Assembly: GCA_037043455.1 (NCBI GenBank)
Contig: JAWPHD010003067.1
Location: 124,001-188,000 of the forward strand
DNA from: Cyrtodaria siliqua
Lineage: Eukaryota > Mollusca > Bivalvia > Adapedonta > Hiatellidae
DNA length: 64,000 nt
Direction: 5' to 3'
Below are positions 11,938-23,053 of this stretch, piece after piece. Position 1 is the stretch's first letter; every line of letters starts with the position of its first letter. Below the pieces are notes generated by a model. That model searched no databases and had not been told where the DNA came from. It worked only from the letters and a program-made list of their open reading frames with translations. Both the position numbers and the translations under genes were made by a program.

Positions 11938-13244
11938 TGTCACGGACTGAACGGGGCAAATAATGGTTTGGGCGTAATGTTTGCTATAAAACCCATTGTC
12001 TTCTAGTTCTTATTGATCGATAGTTACTTTGTTTGTAGCAGAGGTTGGACGGCGAAATTCACAGGCAACATGTGGTCCATATTTATTTTATTAAATTTTA
12101 TCGTACATTTGTATTCAGTGGGCGGCGCCATCTTGGTTGGCGGTTACGACATCCGGCTAGCTTTGATGTTTCTCAAACATTAACTTTAGACAAGCATAAG
12201 ATTTTGAAGTTATTTTATTAGATGTAATTATTGTAATTGATCATTACTTGTAAAACAATATTAATTTGATAACAGTGGATAATAGGTGCATTATTTAACG
12301 TTGGCGTATAACTCAGTGATTGTAATACACGATTGTTAACATTAGTTAACAATGCGATGAGTGACTAGGATAAATGTTCGACGCGTATGCATAGCGTTGT
12401 ATAATGTGGTCATTAGTTGACATGCGTGCATGCATAACTCAGTGAGTGTAATATACGAGTGATTTGATAATGTTTATATTACATGTATTAGGGGCATTGA
12501 TTAACAGCGACGTACATGGCGTATACATGGCGTTGTAGAATATGTATACATTGTTATTCAAACATTAGTACACTTACATATATTTATTAAATAATGATTT
12601 GTTTGGGTAATGATAATTATGCAAGATTGTTATGTTTGTCAACCGACATCTAAAACGTATGTATAATTACCGCCTAAGCCATCCAGGATATAAGCCATCC
12701 AGGGTTGGAGTGGAGCTAAGCTTCCACGATTAACGTAAAGAACGGTGGAGACGGTCCCCGTACCTGCGCAGCATGGCCAGGTTTTAGTAGCGAGCGACAA
12801 CCCCCGGGACACAAGGTGGGCCCGTTATCAGTCCTCACTGGAGGAACATCAACCACAACCTCAGTGGAGGTTAATCATCTTACATATCGCGCCATCAACC
12901 CTTATAGAAGGCATTTGATGACAATCATCCATTGAATTCGCGCATCACCATCTTCATGATCTCTCGCGCATCACAGTTATTGCGCTAGATCATAGATCAA
13001 CATTGTTATAACTTTAACAACACTTTAGTGTCTTATACATTCAGTACTTATAACAATACTAAGAACATCTTAAACGTTCTTGAGAACATTATTTTCATAG
13101 TTAATCTATGTATTCGCTTGTTTGTTTAGATAATTGTATATATATTTAACATATTTTAAAAGTTGCATTAAACTTACGTAAATGCATTCACCGTCATTGA
13201 TTCTTTCCTGAGTTAGCCCCAACCACTAGGGTCATCCTGTGACA
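11938..13244 (+). mobile_element. candidate solo LTR
   Basis: The segment starts TGTCACGGACTGAACGGGG and ends ATCCTGTGACA, so the ends have the TG..CA form with a short inverted repeat (TGTCAC/GTGACA). A TATA-like GCTATAAAACCC lies 45 bp from the left end, and a more GC-rich block occurs at 12690-12900. No primer-binding site, gag or pol follows, and the 5-bp flanks (ACGTT and ATAAT) do not match. Solo LTR of a Gypsy- or BEL-type element is an inference; a second copy elsewhere in the genome would settle it. Confidence 0.35.
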
Positions 13245-13295
13245 ATAATAAAGATCACAATAGAGCTATTTATCCATATTGTTTCAAAAGTTCAC

Positions 13296-14305
13296 ATACA
13301 TAGTTATCATTCCTATCATACTAAAGATATTGATTATGTCAGAGACATGATACAAGAGACCAGAGACGTAATAGGTATCATTACTATCATATTAAAGATA
13401 CTGGTTATGCCAGAGGCGTGATACACGAGACCAGAGACTTAACATGTATCATAACTATCATATTAAAGATACTGGTTATGTCAGAGACGTGACACAAGAG
13501 ACCAGGGACTTAATATGTATCATTACTATCATATTAAAGATACTGGTTATGTCAGAGACGTGATACAAGAGACCTGATGATTTAATATGTATCATTACTA
13601 TCATATTAAAGATACTGGTTATGTCAGAGACGTGATACAAGAGACCTGATGATTTAATATGTATCATTACTATCATATTAAAGATACTGGTTATGTCAGA
13701 GACATGATACAAGATACATGAGATTTAATATGTATCATAACTATCATATTAAAGATACTGGTTATGTCAGAGACGTGATAGAAGATACATGAGATTTAAT
13801 ATGTATCATTACTATCATATTAAAGATACTGGTTATGTCAGAGACATGATACAAGATACATGAGATTTAATATGTATCATTACTATCATATTAAATATAC
13901 TGGTTATGTCTGAGACATGATACAAGATACATGAGATTTAATATGTATCATTACTATCATATTAAAGATACTGGTTATGTCAGAGACGTGATACAAGAGA
14001 CCTAAGATTTAATATGTATCATTAATATCATATTAAATATACTGGTTATGTCAGAGACATGATATAAGAGACCAGAGACCTAACATGTATCATTACTATC
14101 ATATTAAAGATACTGGTTATGTCAGAGACGAGATACAAGAGACCTGAGATTTAATATGTATCATTATTATCATATAAAATATACTGGTTATGTCAGAGAC
14201 GTGATACAAGAGACCAGAGACTTAATATGTATCATTATTATTATATTAAAAGATACTGGTTATGCCAGAGACGTGATACAAGAGACCAGAGACTTAATAA
14301 AACAT
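13296..14305 (+). repeat. tandem repeat array, ~71-bp unit, ~14 copies
   Basis: Units centre on ATGTATCATTACTATCATAT, then AAAGATACTGGTTATGTCAG and AGACGTGATACAAGAGACC. Some units are 72 bp, so frames remain open across them (for example 13476-13712 minus and 14156-14338 plus) and yield repetitive peptides. These are not genes. Confidence 0.9.
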
Positions 14306-14385
14306 TTTTTAGATCCAATGCGAATGCATTGGCAATAGTGACCTTAATATCAAAACACAAAGCTTAAATACTGGGGAAATACTAC

Positions 14386-14481
14386 CTCTACTACTACTAC
14401 TACTACTACATGTACTACTACTACTTCTACTACTACTACTGCTGTTGCTACTGCTACTACTGCTACTACTACTACTACTCA
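14386..14481 (+). repeat. (CTA)n-type microsatellite
   Basis: An imperfect ACT/CTA trinucleotide run of about 95 bp with TGC and TTC variants. Confidence 0.9.
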
Positions 14482-14829
14482 CCTAACACTTCACGGAATA
14501 AGAAATATAGATAAAAAAAATGTGAAGTGTATGGAAAATGGGACTAGCATTGAATTCATGATCATCTTGTGTGACTCAGAATCAAGAAGTGATTTGACGG
14601 TCAAATTCACTCACAAATTACTCTGAACAGGTTTATTATACCAACGATACATTACTGTCCTTATTGGGGTCACACGCAGTTACAGCAGTACTATTTTTAC
14701 GAAATCGCTTCCATCACATGACAAGTACAAACAATGAAAATATTCACTCTCTATCCATGCTATCCATTATAAAGTTATGCCCACGTGTTGTGACAATAGG
14801 TCGCAATTGCAGGAAGTAGAGTCATATTG

Positions 14830-15022
14830 AATAAAACTGTACACATATGTTAAAGCGAACTCATCATTATTCGTAGTAGATGAGGCAGGATTGTTTGCAG
14901 TTTTTAAGAAAAGGATACTTCATATTTAATTATTTGTGCATGTAATACCACGTGAAGCAATGTGATGAATAATATAGCTAAACTTGGATATCAGATAATA
15001 TAGATAAAAAAGTAAAAACAAA
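14830..15022 (+). repeat. diverged direct repeat, left copy
   Basis: The block starting GTACACATATGTTAAAGCGA and containing GTAATACCACGTGAAGCAAT is repeated at 15805-15980, where the second motif reads GTAATACCACGCGAAGCAAT. The pair is ~975 bp apart in direct orientation with unrelated sequence between. Whether this is a duplication or the ends of an old element is open. Confidence 0.65.
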
Positions 15023-15804
15023 AGCCTATATATTATCTATGTTTACCCCAACATCAAGGGCAGTGTTTGATTATTACTTATGTTTCGGAAGTAACAAACA
15101 CTTGCCTGCGAGCAATCGCAAAATAATCTAAGCATCTTAACATATTATCGGGCATATATACTATATATCTCCATTTGTTTATGGTAGTGGTAGAGTATAG
15201 GACACATTAAGCACTTCTCCCTTTCAAAAAATACCAAACGTTTTAATATTTATCGGCAAACAGAAAATGAGATTTACCTCTATGATACTGATTTGCGTCG
15301 CTACGCGTCGCTATGCTTAATCGTACTTGCAAAAGTATACGGTGGCTACTGTCCATCATGTGGAGCACCTTTCAACATCAGCTCTGAAAAGATACCCAAT
15401 GCGATGTCACAAGCGGTCTTTAGTTCTCATTATAGAAGTTTCGGATTATTGTGTTGCAGATAGAATGAGAACAATTAAAACCGATCGGTAATGCAACTGT
15501 TTCACTTTCAAAATATATTAATTCCTTTTCTGAATTAAGTCATGCAAAGCAGTAACTTTGCTCGGTGTAATTAATGAACACACAAACCTGAACAAATGAC
15601 CAGCTGACATGAACCCACAAAGAGCGAATTTGACGAGTAGAAGTTATTAAACACAAATATAAATGCGAAACATACGTTAAACTGCAACCGAAAGTCAAGA
15701 CCGCCATGCTATGATTTAAGAATGTACGCACTGTTTGCGATACTTTCAAGTATTCAAAAGTATTACACCTTGTCTTTTGGACGTTTGTGGGTGCATTATC
15801 AGTG

Positions 15805-15980
15805 TAAATAAAAGTACACATATGTTAAAGCGAACTCATTATTATTCGTAGTAACGTTTGGTGGGGCTGCATTGTTTGCAGATTTTAACAAAGGTGCATG
15901 TAATACCACGCGAAGCAATGTGTTGACTAATATAGCTAAACTTTGATATCAAGTATTATAAGTAAAAAGTAAAAACAAAT
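15805..15980 (+). repeat. diverged direct repeat, right copy
   Basis: Second copy of the block at 14830-15022, with several substitutions and a ~15-bp shortening. The stretches 14482-14829, 15023-15804 and 15981-16541 show no gene. Confidence 0.65.
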
Positions 15981-16541
15981 ATTGCATACATGTAATTAAA
16001 AAACACCTCAGAATGTATAATTGTTACGAATAATCACAGTACTTTCAGAAAATCAATCTATGGAACGAAAGTTCATTCACCCCTTCGTTTTGAGTCTGAA
16101 AAGGTGAGTAGATTTCCACTTTGTTTTTCATTCATTGCACAAGAAAAAAGCTAAGGCTGGTGACTAATGCCGGATGAGACCATTCCTGAAGAGCGTTGCA
16201 CTTCCTACTGTTCCTTTCCTGGCGAATTTACTGATTAATTTGTAGTCAGGAAATCTGTCAGACACGTAGTAACAAAGTACTTAGATCAGTCTTTTAGGTT
16301 ACTGTGGAACTTCTCGAACTATTTTTTGTTATAGTTGAGTTCCTGTGCCATCGATTTCAGGACATTTAAGGCCCCAAACTCTTGTAGCGTTTGTCAATTT
16401 TATCCCAAAATGAAACCCTTGCCATGGAAGAAATATACCTTTCTTGAGCATGATGAGACCCTTTATTACAGCTTTCAAAATGTAAAACAGCGCTAAAATG
16501 CGACGTGTCCACATTTTAAAAAAGATATGTTTTTCCTACAG

Positions 16542-16611
16542 GTTCACCTCAGCCGGAACAACATGTATTTGTCCTGGATAACGGCGTTCCTGCTACAGTT
16601 AACTTGCACAT
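16542..16611 (+). CDS. signal-peptide exon of a TSP1-FReD gene
   Basis: A strong acceptor (TTTTTCCTACAG) precedes a short 5' UTR and ATG at 16563 in the context AACAACATG. The peptide MYLSWITAFLLQLTCT is a good eukaryotic signal-peptide start: short N-region, hydrophobic core, small residues near the end. Two donors are possible: GTAGGT at 16612 (exon ends in phase 1) or GTATAT at 16616 (phase 2). Phase 1 matches the acceptor of the TSP1 exon at 20494, so I prefer 16611 as the end. That this exon belongs to the TSP1-FReD gene is inferred from strand, order and phase; a ~3.9 kb intron with a 70-bp satellite would lie between. An upstream non-coding exon must exist if the acceptor is used. Confidence 0.5.
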
Positions 16612-16657
16612 GTAGGTATATGAGTGATATTTTAAACAATGCAATAAGTGTTTAACC

Positions 16658-17256
16658 ATTTAGTATGAATGCATGTGATGTGACAATTGTTTCTATAACA
16701 ATGCAAAACGTTGAGTAACAAATTCTGATTTAGTATGAATGCGTGTGATGGGACAACTGTTTCTATAACAATGCAACACGTTAAGTAACAAATTCTGATT
16801 TAGTATGAATGCGTGTGATGTGACAACTGTTTCTATAACAATGCAACACGTTAAGTGACAAATTCTGATTTAGTATGAATGCGTGTGATCGGACAACTGT
16901 TCTATAACAATGCAACACGTTAAGTAACAGATTCTGATTTAGTATGAATGCGTGTGATTGGACAACGGTTTCTATAACAATGCAACACGTTGAGTAACAT
17001 ATTCTAATTTAGTATGAATGCATGTGATGGGGCAACTGTTTCTATAACAATGCAACACGTTGAGTAACATATTCTAATTTAGTATGAATGCATGTGATGG
17101 GACAACTGTCTCTATAATAATGCAACACGTTGAGTAACATATTCTTATTTAGTATGAATGCATGTGATGGAACAACTGTTTCTATAACAATGCAACACGT
17201 TGAGTAACATATTCTGATTTAGTATGAATGCATGTGATGGGATAACTGTTTCTATG
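16658..17256 (+). repeat. tandem repeat array, 70-bp unit, ~8.5 copies
   Basis: Units read GATTTAGTATGAATGCATGT, GATGGGACAACTGTTTCTAT and AACAATGCAACACGTTGAGT. The array would lie in the first coding intron of the TSP1-FReD gene model. The stretch 17257-17823 shows no feature. Confidence 0.9.
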
Positions 17257-17823
17257 GTATCGCAGTTAAACGTCTACTGTGACAACGTCTTGATTGTTCA
17301 CTGTGGTTAATATCTGTTATGCTATTATTTTTCAGAAAACCACATACATTTTTTTCAGATACTGTATAATTAGTTGCTTGTTATGAATTGATATATTTGC
17401 TCTACAGTGGATATGCGTTTGCCTTCGTTTAATTTTGTTTTAATTGTGTTGTAATATTAACTCAGGTTAGGTGTGTATGCAACACATTTGGAATGATTTC
17501 CAATGTATAACAATGCATCAATTAAAATGGCTTGAAAGATTAAAATCGCGTGCTATTAAAGAAGCATCATGCATTGAAGTTTGACGTCGGACAACGTCAA
17601 ATCAGTTTTTACGAGTTAAAGGCACGACAATAAAGATATTAAAAAATAAGTGGATATATAAGTCGAACAGGAAATGTAGCATTCAAGGACCACAGTCAAC
17701 TAAAACACGCTTCGTGGAAACATACAGCAACTAAAGGGATACATAAAAGGTAAAGAAAATGACACCAGAAAGCATAAAATGATTTATACAATTATTTTAC
17801 ATCGATTGCGAAGCATTTTCTAA

Positions 17824-17985
17824 TAAACTTATATTAATCACTCTCGATGGCTTCCTGGGTAAAACCAGTGTGGATTAATTATCTTGCTCAAGGATTAATA
17901 ACATGGCCACGGCGAGGATCGAACCCATGACCTCTCGATATGAAGTCCGACGCTATACCACTGGACCTCGCACTCCACACACTAG
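17824..17985 (-). mobile_element. tRNA-derived SINE-like element
   Basis: On the minus strand a tRNA-like head can be read: GGTCCAGTGGTATAGCGTCG (A-box region), then GGTCATGGGTTCGATCCTCG (B box GGTTCGATCC). A body follows toward 17824 with ATTAATCCACACTGGTTTTA on the same strand. The head lacks a convincing acceptor stem, so I call a SINE, not a tRNA gene. Confidence 0.5.
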
Positions 17986-18410
17986 ATTGTAACCGATGTT
18001 CCGTATATGTTATAAAACCTACGATCTTGGCGGTAGCCCTATTGTCAACCAAGGCGGTAGCCCTATTGTCAACCCTTTTGTGTTTGTGATGTCGTTTGCT
18101 TTTATTATTGCTTTTGCCTTCTTGTTTGTCTGTTTGCATGTTTGTTTCTGTGTTTTGTGGTTTACTGTCCTCCTTGAATGCTACTTTCCCTGTCAGATCT
18201 TTTTATATTTCTTTGCATAAATGGCATTATAGATGCATTACTTTGCTACCGATGTTCCGTTAACCTTATATAAGCTACGCTCTCGCATAGATGGCATTAA
18301 AGATGCACTAGATTGCTACCGATATTCCGTTTACCGTATATAACTTATGATCTCACAAAAATGACATTACACAGATGCACTAGATTGTTACCGATGTACC
18401 AATGTAAGCA
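17980..18410 (+). repeat. short tandem repeat, ~65-bp unit, interrupted by Rep-A
   Basis: Four units share ACTAGATTGCTACCGATGTT, CCGT(A/T)(A/T)AC and GCATAGATGGCATTAAAGAT. The first unit is cut after TACGATCTT by a Rep-A copy and resumes as GCATAAATGGCATTA. Confidence 0.7.
18026..18213 (+). repeat. Rep-A copy, 5'-truncated
   Basis: It contains GGCGGTAGCCCTATTGTCAA (duplicated in tandem here), GTGTTTGTGATGTCGTTTGC and TGTCCTCCTTGAATGCTACT, and ends at ATTTCTTT against the resumed 65-bp repeat. The 74-codon frame at 17996-18220 lies mainly in it and recurs in other copies as MSFAF..LFVC..VCFCVLW; this looks like a by-product of the conserved repeat, not a gene. Confidence 0.75.
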
Positions 18411-18439
18411 TCACCGACGAGTGCCATAATACTGCACTG

Positions 18440-19200
18440 TGTCGGGATAATGAGGCAAGTAGACCAGATATATTTGTAGAAGTGTTGTTTAACATGAGTT
18501 AGCTCTCCCGCCCTGTGTGGTATGACCGTAGAACACTGTGATGTGAGAGTGAGGCAAGTAGCCCAGATATCTTAGTAGAATTGCTGTTTAACATGAGTTA
18601 GCTCTCCCTCCCTGTGTGGTAAGACAGTAGAACGCTGTAATGTGAGAATGAGGCAAGTGGCCCAGATATCTTAGTAGAAGTGTTGTTTAACATGAGTTTG
18701 CTCTCCCGTCCTGTGTGGTATTACCGTATAACACTGTGATGTGAGAACGAGGCAAGTGGCCTAGATATCTTAGTAAAATTGCTGTTTAACATGAGGTAGC
18801 GCTCCCGCCCTGTGTGGTATGGCCGTAGAACACTGTGATGTGAAAATGAGGCAAGTAGCCCAGATATCTTAGTATAATTGCTGTTTAACATGGGTTAGCG
18901 CTCCCTCCCTGTGTGGTACGACCGTGTGGTACGACCGTAGAATAATGTGATGTGAGAATGACTATTCTGTGTGGTATGACCGTAGAACACTGTGATGTGA
19001 GCATGACTATTCTGTGTGGTATGACCGTAGAACATTGTGATGTGAGAATGAGGCAAGTAGACCAGATATCTTATTTGAATTGCTGTTTAACATTTGTTAG
19101 CGCTCCCTCCCTGTGTGGTACATGTATGACCGTGTGGTACGACCGTGTGGTGCGACCGTGTGGTACGACCGTAGAACACTGTGATGTGAGAATGACTATT
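18440..19200 (+). repeat. tandem repeat array, ~99-bp unit, ~7 copies
   Basis: Units carry AATGAGGCAAGTAGCCCAGA, GTTTAACATGAGTTAGCTCT and CCCTGTGTGGTATGACCGTA. Near 18920 and 19130 a 15-mer sub-repeat (GTGTGGTACGACC) has expanded within units. The stretch 19201-19913 shows no gene. Confidence 0.85.
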
Positions 19201-19913
19201 TAGATTCTCAGAGTGAGGAACATGATACAGGGAAAGTAGTGGGCTAAATATGCTAAATATTCTCTGACTGTCGAATAGATTACTCTTGCTTTTTTAAATA
19301 ACGGATAGACCTATTCTTCTTATTCGACCGACAATGTGATATATGAAAGTACGCATTCTGAAATCCTTTGATTACTATTTTCTAGGTTTGCATATATACA
19401 TTTCAAACACGTTACCAAGACTGGAAACTAATTGTTTGCAGAAAATGCAAACCTCTTTATCGATCCACACAATAGTTGAACTGTGCACATATTTTGGTCG
19501 TTACTGACTACATTTCATGGTAGATCAGCTAGTCGACTGGCGAAAAAAATATATTAACAATCATCTGTATATAACCATTGAGCATAAGGCTATGCATCTA
19601 TTATCCTTCTAACAAATATGTTGATGAACTACCTGCAAATTAAACAAAATAAGAAGAACAAACGCCCGTGTATATCAATACATCTACTTATACTAAAAGT
19701 GCGTTATGCTAGCAAAGTTAAAGCTAAAATCGGTTTTTAAAAAACAAGTTGTAGCGACTACTTCTTGAAAAGTATGTGATATTGATATAGGACTTTTTCT
19801 AAAATGATTAGCATTACATGATGTCGGTCCTTGTCGAACATCGTTTGAATTTGACGTTAAGCATGGCTGCCACCGGTCATCTTTGTTTAAACTAGAGTTA
19901 TAACCTGACTTCT

Positions 19914-20431
19914 ATGGTGATGTGATTTATAAACTTCGTAAGATTCTTGGTCATGATCACTTTCATATTTTCTTTGTTAAACTTGTTAAAAGGTTTATCA
20001 AAAGAGGTTATGACCCTATCATTTTGCAACGTACTGCATGCTTGGTGGTGGACCCTTTTACAGTTCGCCACTATGCTTTCCTCTTTAATTGTACGATGAC
20101 CGGACAGGCTGTGGACCCTATGATGACGCCTACCTAAAGCCCATTGGGACGGCGGCGTTTGATGCTTGTCCATGATCTTTCTTGTCTTGCCCTTAATGGT
20201 TTATTGTCTTACTGCTCTGGCTTCTGCCAAGTCATTGAGTACCTTCATTGTGGCTTTCTAGGCTATTGTTTTTTTGTATTATATTGACACGAGCATATTT
20301 GTGTTTTATTTATATTGCCTATTGATGCTGCCTTGTTGATTAGATATTAGATCATGGCGGGGATTTCTTTATTTACACTGTCCTGTTTTAATGGGATGAC
20401 AGTAGGGTAAGTGTGAGGTTTGGTGCACCAT
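19914..20431 (+). repeat. Rep-A copy, 5' end intact, 3' part missing
   Basis: It starts GGTGATGTGATTTATAAACT, exactly as the full copy at 52276, and runs with high identity to GGTTTGGTGCACC, where it stops ~55 bp before the TSP1 exon. A 71-codon frame (19922-20137; MIYKLRKILGHDHF at its start, QAVDPMMTPT at its end) is also open in the 52 kb copy with about five residue differences. I do not recognise this peptide; it may be the remnant of an element protein. Confidence 0.8.
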
Positions 20432-20493
20432 AGAACAGTACATGATTGTATATAGCATGTTTCACTGGACAGTTTGGTGCCTTATTATCGAAG

Positions 20494-20679
20494 TACTGTA
20501 TATTTCAATCGATGGCGCATGGTCCCAATGGAACAGCTGGAGCAGCTGTAATGTCACATGCGGTATGGGTCACGTGACAAGAATCCGCACGTGGACTGAA
20601 CCCGCCCTTGCGCACGGAGGTCTTGTGTTAGTAGGTGAATCAATCAAACATGCATCGTGCTCTCTCGCAAAATGTCCAA
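20494..20679 (+). CDS. thrombospondin type-1 repeat exon (TSP1 #1)
   Basis: The exon encodes GAWSQWNSWSSCNVTCGMGH then GLVLVGES and ends SCSLAKCP. This is a TSP1 domain: layered tryptophans (W..W..W), the SCNVTCG motif and the closing C....CP pair. The cysteines usually at RxRxC and GGxxCxG are both absent (RIRTW and GGLVLVGES). In the classical TSP1 fold these two pair with each other, so a whole disulphide has been lost together. The donor at 20680 is GTATGT, phase 1. The acceptor is probably AG at 20492-20493; alternatively translation could start at ATG 20442 or 20457, since the frame is open upstream and mildly hydrophobic. TSP1 domains mediate extracellular protein or glycan binding. 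Confidence 0.85.
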
Positions 20680-22902
20680 GTATGTATATTGTCTAACGCA
20701 AACTACTATGCAAAGCTTTGCCATTCATGGCGTATGTGAGTCGGGTAACAATTGTTCACGCTCTAAAGTATTACGAATGGTGTTCAAACATTATTGCCTT
20801 TGGTATACCTTGTTTGGAAGATCGCTGTTAATGAACATTTTGTCAAAATGAGATTTAATATTATTCTTTAAATGTATCCTAAATGGACGAATCAAACATA
20901 TGGAGAAGCCGTATGACAGTATATACGTGTACACATAATTTTTAATATCTGAGAACTTCAAATGCTTATAAACACAGTTTGGAGAATCACGTGACATTTT
21001 ATTGGTTACATTTCACGAAAGAGTTCGTCCAGCAAGGGCGTGTTACATTAAAGTTTTGGGAAGTTAATAGATGCATTTGAAAATTAACGTTGATACAACG
21101 CCCAATCAATGCTTAAATACCCTGAAGACGTCTCCATTGCTTTCCATTGCTTCATGAAGATAAACATGTCTGCTATTAGAAATCAACAAGAAAAATGAGA
21201 GGTTAGCTACATGTAAGAAAGTATTTTCAGCAAGTGTACAAGCACTTGAACAAAAGTCAACGTTTGCTCAGCCCCACATTCAGGCATACCAAGTCTACTT
21301 CCACTTTGGAAATTCGTATCTGAAACTGTCAGAAGCATGATGAGATGCATTCAATATGCCAGTTACATGATTATCCAGACTAGAGTTACACCGCACAAAT
21401 GACAGACAACTGTATTAAAGTTTTATGGGGAAAACAAGAGGAACTACTTTCCAGGGGAGCACATCCGGTTGATTTAGTGTAATTAAAACTCTAATCACGG
21501 TTATACGTCCTTAAGAATTATGATTTCTAGTTTCTACGTGATGCTTAAGGTAGAACATTATAGTGAGTTGTAGCATGGTCGTTGACATTTCATTTGTTAT
21601 TGCACAGTTATAAATCATTGAGTTGACAATAACAACAGTCCTGTCAAAATGACTGGTGTACTCTAACTATCATTTATCGGAAGTTAATGTATGGCGGACA
21701 GATGAAATGGACATGCTACAAAACAAATATAGTATAGTCTCATCTCGTTGGTTGATTTAAAATAATCATGTTTAAATCAGCCAACGTGATGAGACCATCC
21801 TATATTACGTATAATATTATGTTATTGTGGTAACAGTTATGCTAGATGGTAACAATTTTAAATTACACTTCTGTTTCCATATCTGCCATAAAACAAATAT
21901 CATCCAACGGACCTCGGTGACGATACGGCTTGATTTGGAAACAGGTGGATAATAATATGTACGTATTGATTTTTTCAGCGCACGGTCAATAGAGCCTGTG
22001 GTCGTCATGGGGCGCCTGAAGTATCACATTTTGAGTTGTGCTACAACGACGCGACCGCACTTGCTCTAATCGATATCCTTCCCCGGATGGCAACCATTGT
22101 TTTGGTGATAGTAAAGACGATCGATCATGTGTTGAGAAAGCTTGTACCGGTAAATGATATATATCTCTTAGGGAATATTCCAAAACTTAAATGCACCAGT
22201 AAACATGAAACACAGCCATACGTTACGTAGTAGTTCATGATCACAGAAAGAGAATTATAGAGTCTGATATCGGTTGTGTTTCTTAATGCAAAGGTGAAGT
22301 AAATTTTCATATATTAATTCAAATAGAGATCACAACGTATTGTCTTACTTCCTAGTGTACAGGTATCAATCGTGTCCACAAAACAGTTCGTTGGAAATGA
22401 TGTATACTATCTGGCTACTAGTTATTAAGCGTACGAACATTAATAAAAGATGTCCATTTGTCCTTTCCATTTAAAGGAAACTTTAGCGTTTTTTTGTATG
22501 CTCACTTTACAAACTGGTATTACAAATCCATGAAGCATTGAATATGTTTCACTTTTTAACGATGCAATACTTAGTGGAGGTACGCCTGTGTGTGTGGTTC
22601 AAAATAAAAAAATAAATAAAATATTGACAATTAGAATCATTAGTAAAAGTTATACCAATGTAGGGTAGATGTTTTCTTCTGTCCTTGATACTATTGAAAA
22701 TCATTTACAAAGTCTAGCTTGACAAAATAAGATTAACTGTTGAAAGTCGTCTTCGCTACATACCAGTACTGTCCCTAATGTTTCTGTTATGGTACACCAG
22801 ACGAATACATACATATCTGTACATTTTTTAATAAACTGTATGAATATGGTCAGTTTTGGAATTAATGTTGTGTTTCGTCTATATGTCTATATTCTGTACT
22901 AG
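20680..22902 (+). other. intron between the two TSP1 exons
   Basis: The intron begins GTATGT and ends TGTACTAG. Apart from a 77-nt hairpin at 21728-21804, no feature was recognised. The short frames at 21817-22310 are unsupported. Confidence 0.6.
21728..21804. other. 32-bp stem hairpin in the intron
   Basis: Left arm TATAGTATAGTCTCATCTCG followed by TTGGTTGATTTA pairs with the right arm, read on the minus strand as TATAGGATGGTCTCATCACG then TTGGCTGATTTA. Four mismatches in 32 pairs, some tolerable as G-U, with a ~13-nt loop. Size and shape would fit either a short palindromic MITE or a microRNA-like precursor; sequence alone does not decide. Confidence 0.6.
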
Positions 22903-23053
22903 ACGGCGGATGGTCAGCAAGGTCCGAATGCGGAGCTAGCAGCACCACCTGTGACACTGGACTACAGAAACGTACCCGGTCATGTGACAGTCCTAGTCCA
23001 TTGCGGTGGTGATAGTAATGAAGTACAACTGTGCAAGTTGGCTGTATGTCAAG
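22903..23053 (+). CDS. thrombospondin type-1 repeat exon (TSP1 #2), frame-shifted
   Basis: After the acceptor TGTACTAG the exon reads GGWSARSECGASSTTCDTGL, QKRTRSCDSPSPLR, then hits TGA. The expected C-terminal end (DSNEVQLCKLAVC) is present but in another frame. The exon is 151 nt, although flanking splice sites are both phase 1 and need a multiple of three. The normal GGxxCxG block with the fourth cysteine is absent at the break, so a deletion of 3n-1 bases is as likely as a one-base insertion. The donor at 23054 is GTATGT. Either this allele is a pseudogene or there is a sequence error. Confidence 0.8.

Noticed and set aside
13239..14338. Repetitive peptides from the 71-bp array
   Set aside because: Frames stay open only because several units are 72 bp; nothing else supports coding.
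20442..20493. Translation start of the TSP1 gene at ATG 20442 or 20457
   Set aside because: Possible, but the upstream peptide is a weak signal sequence with an acidic residue in the core, and an AG acceptor at 20492-20493 fits the phase of the signal exon at 16542. Kept as an alternative only.
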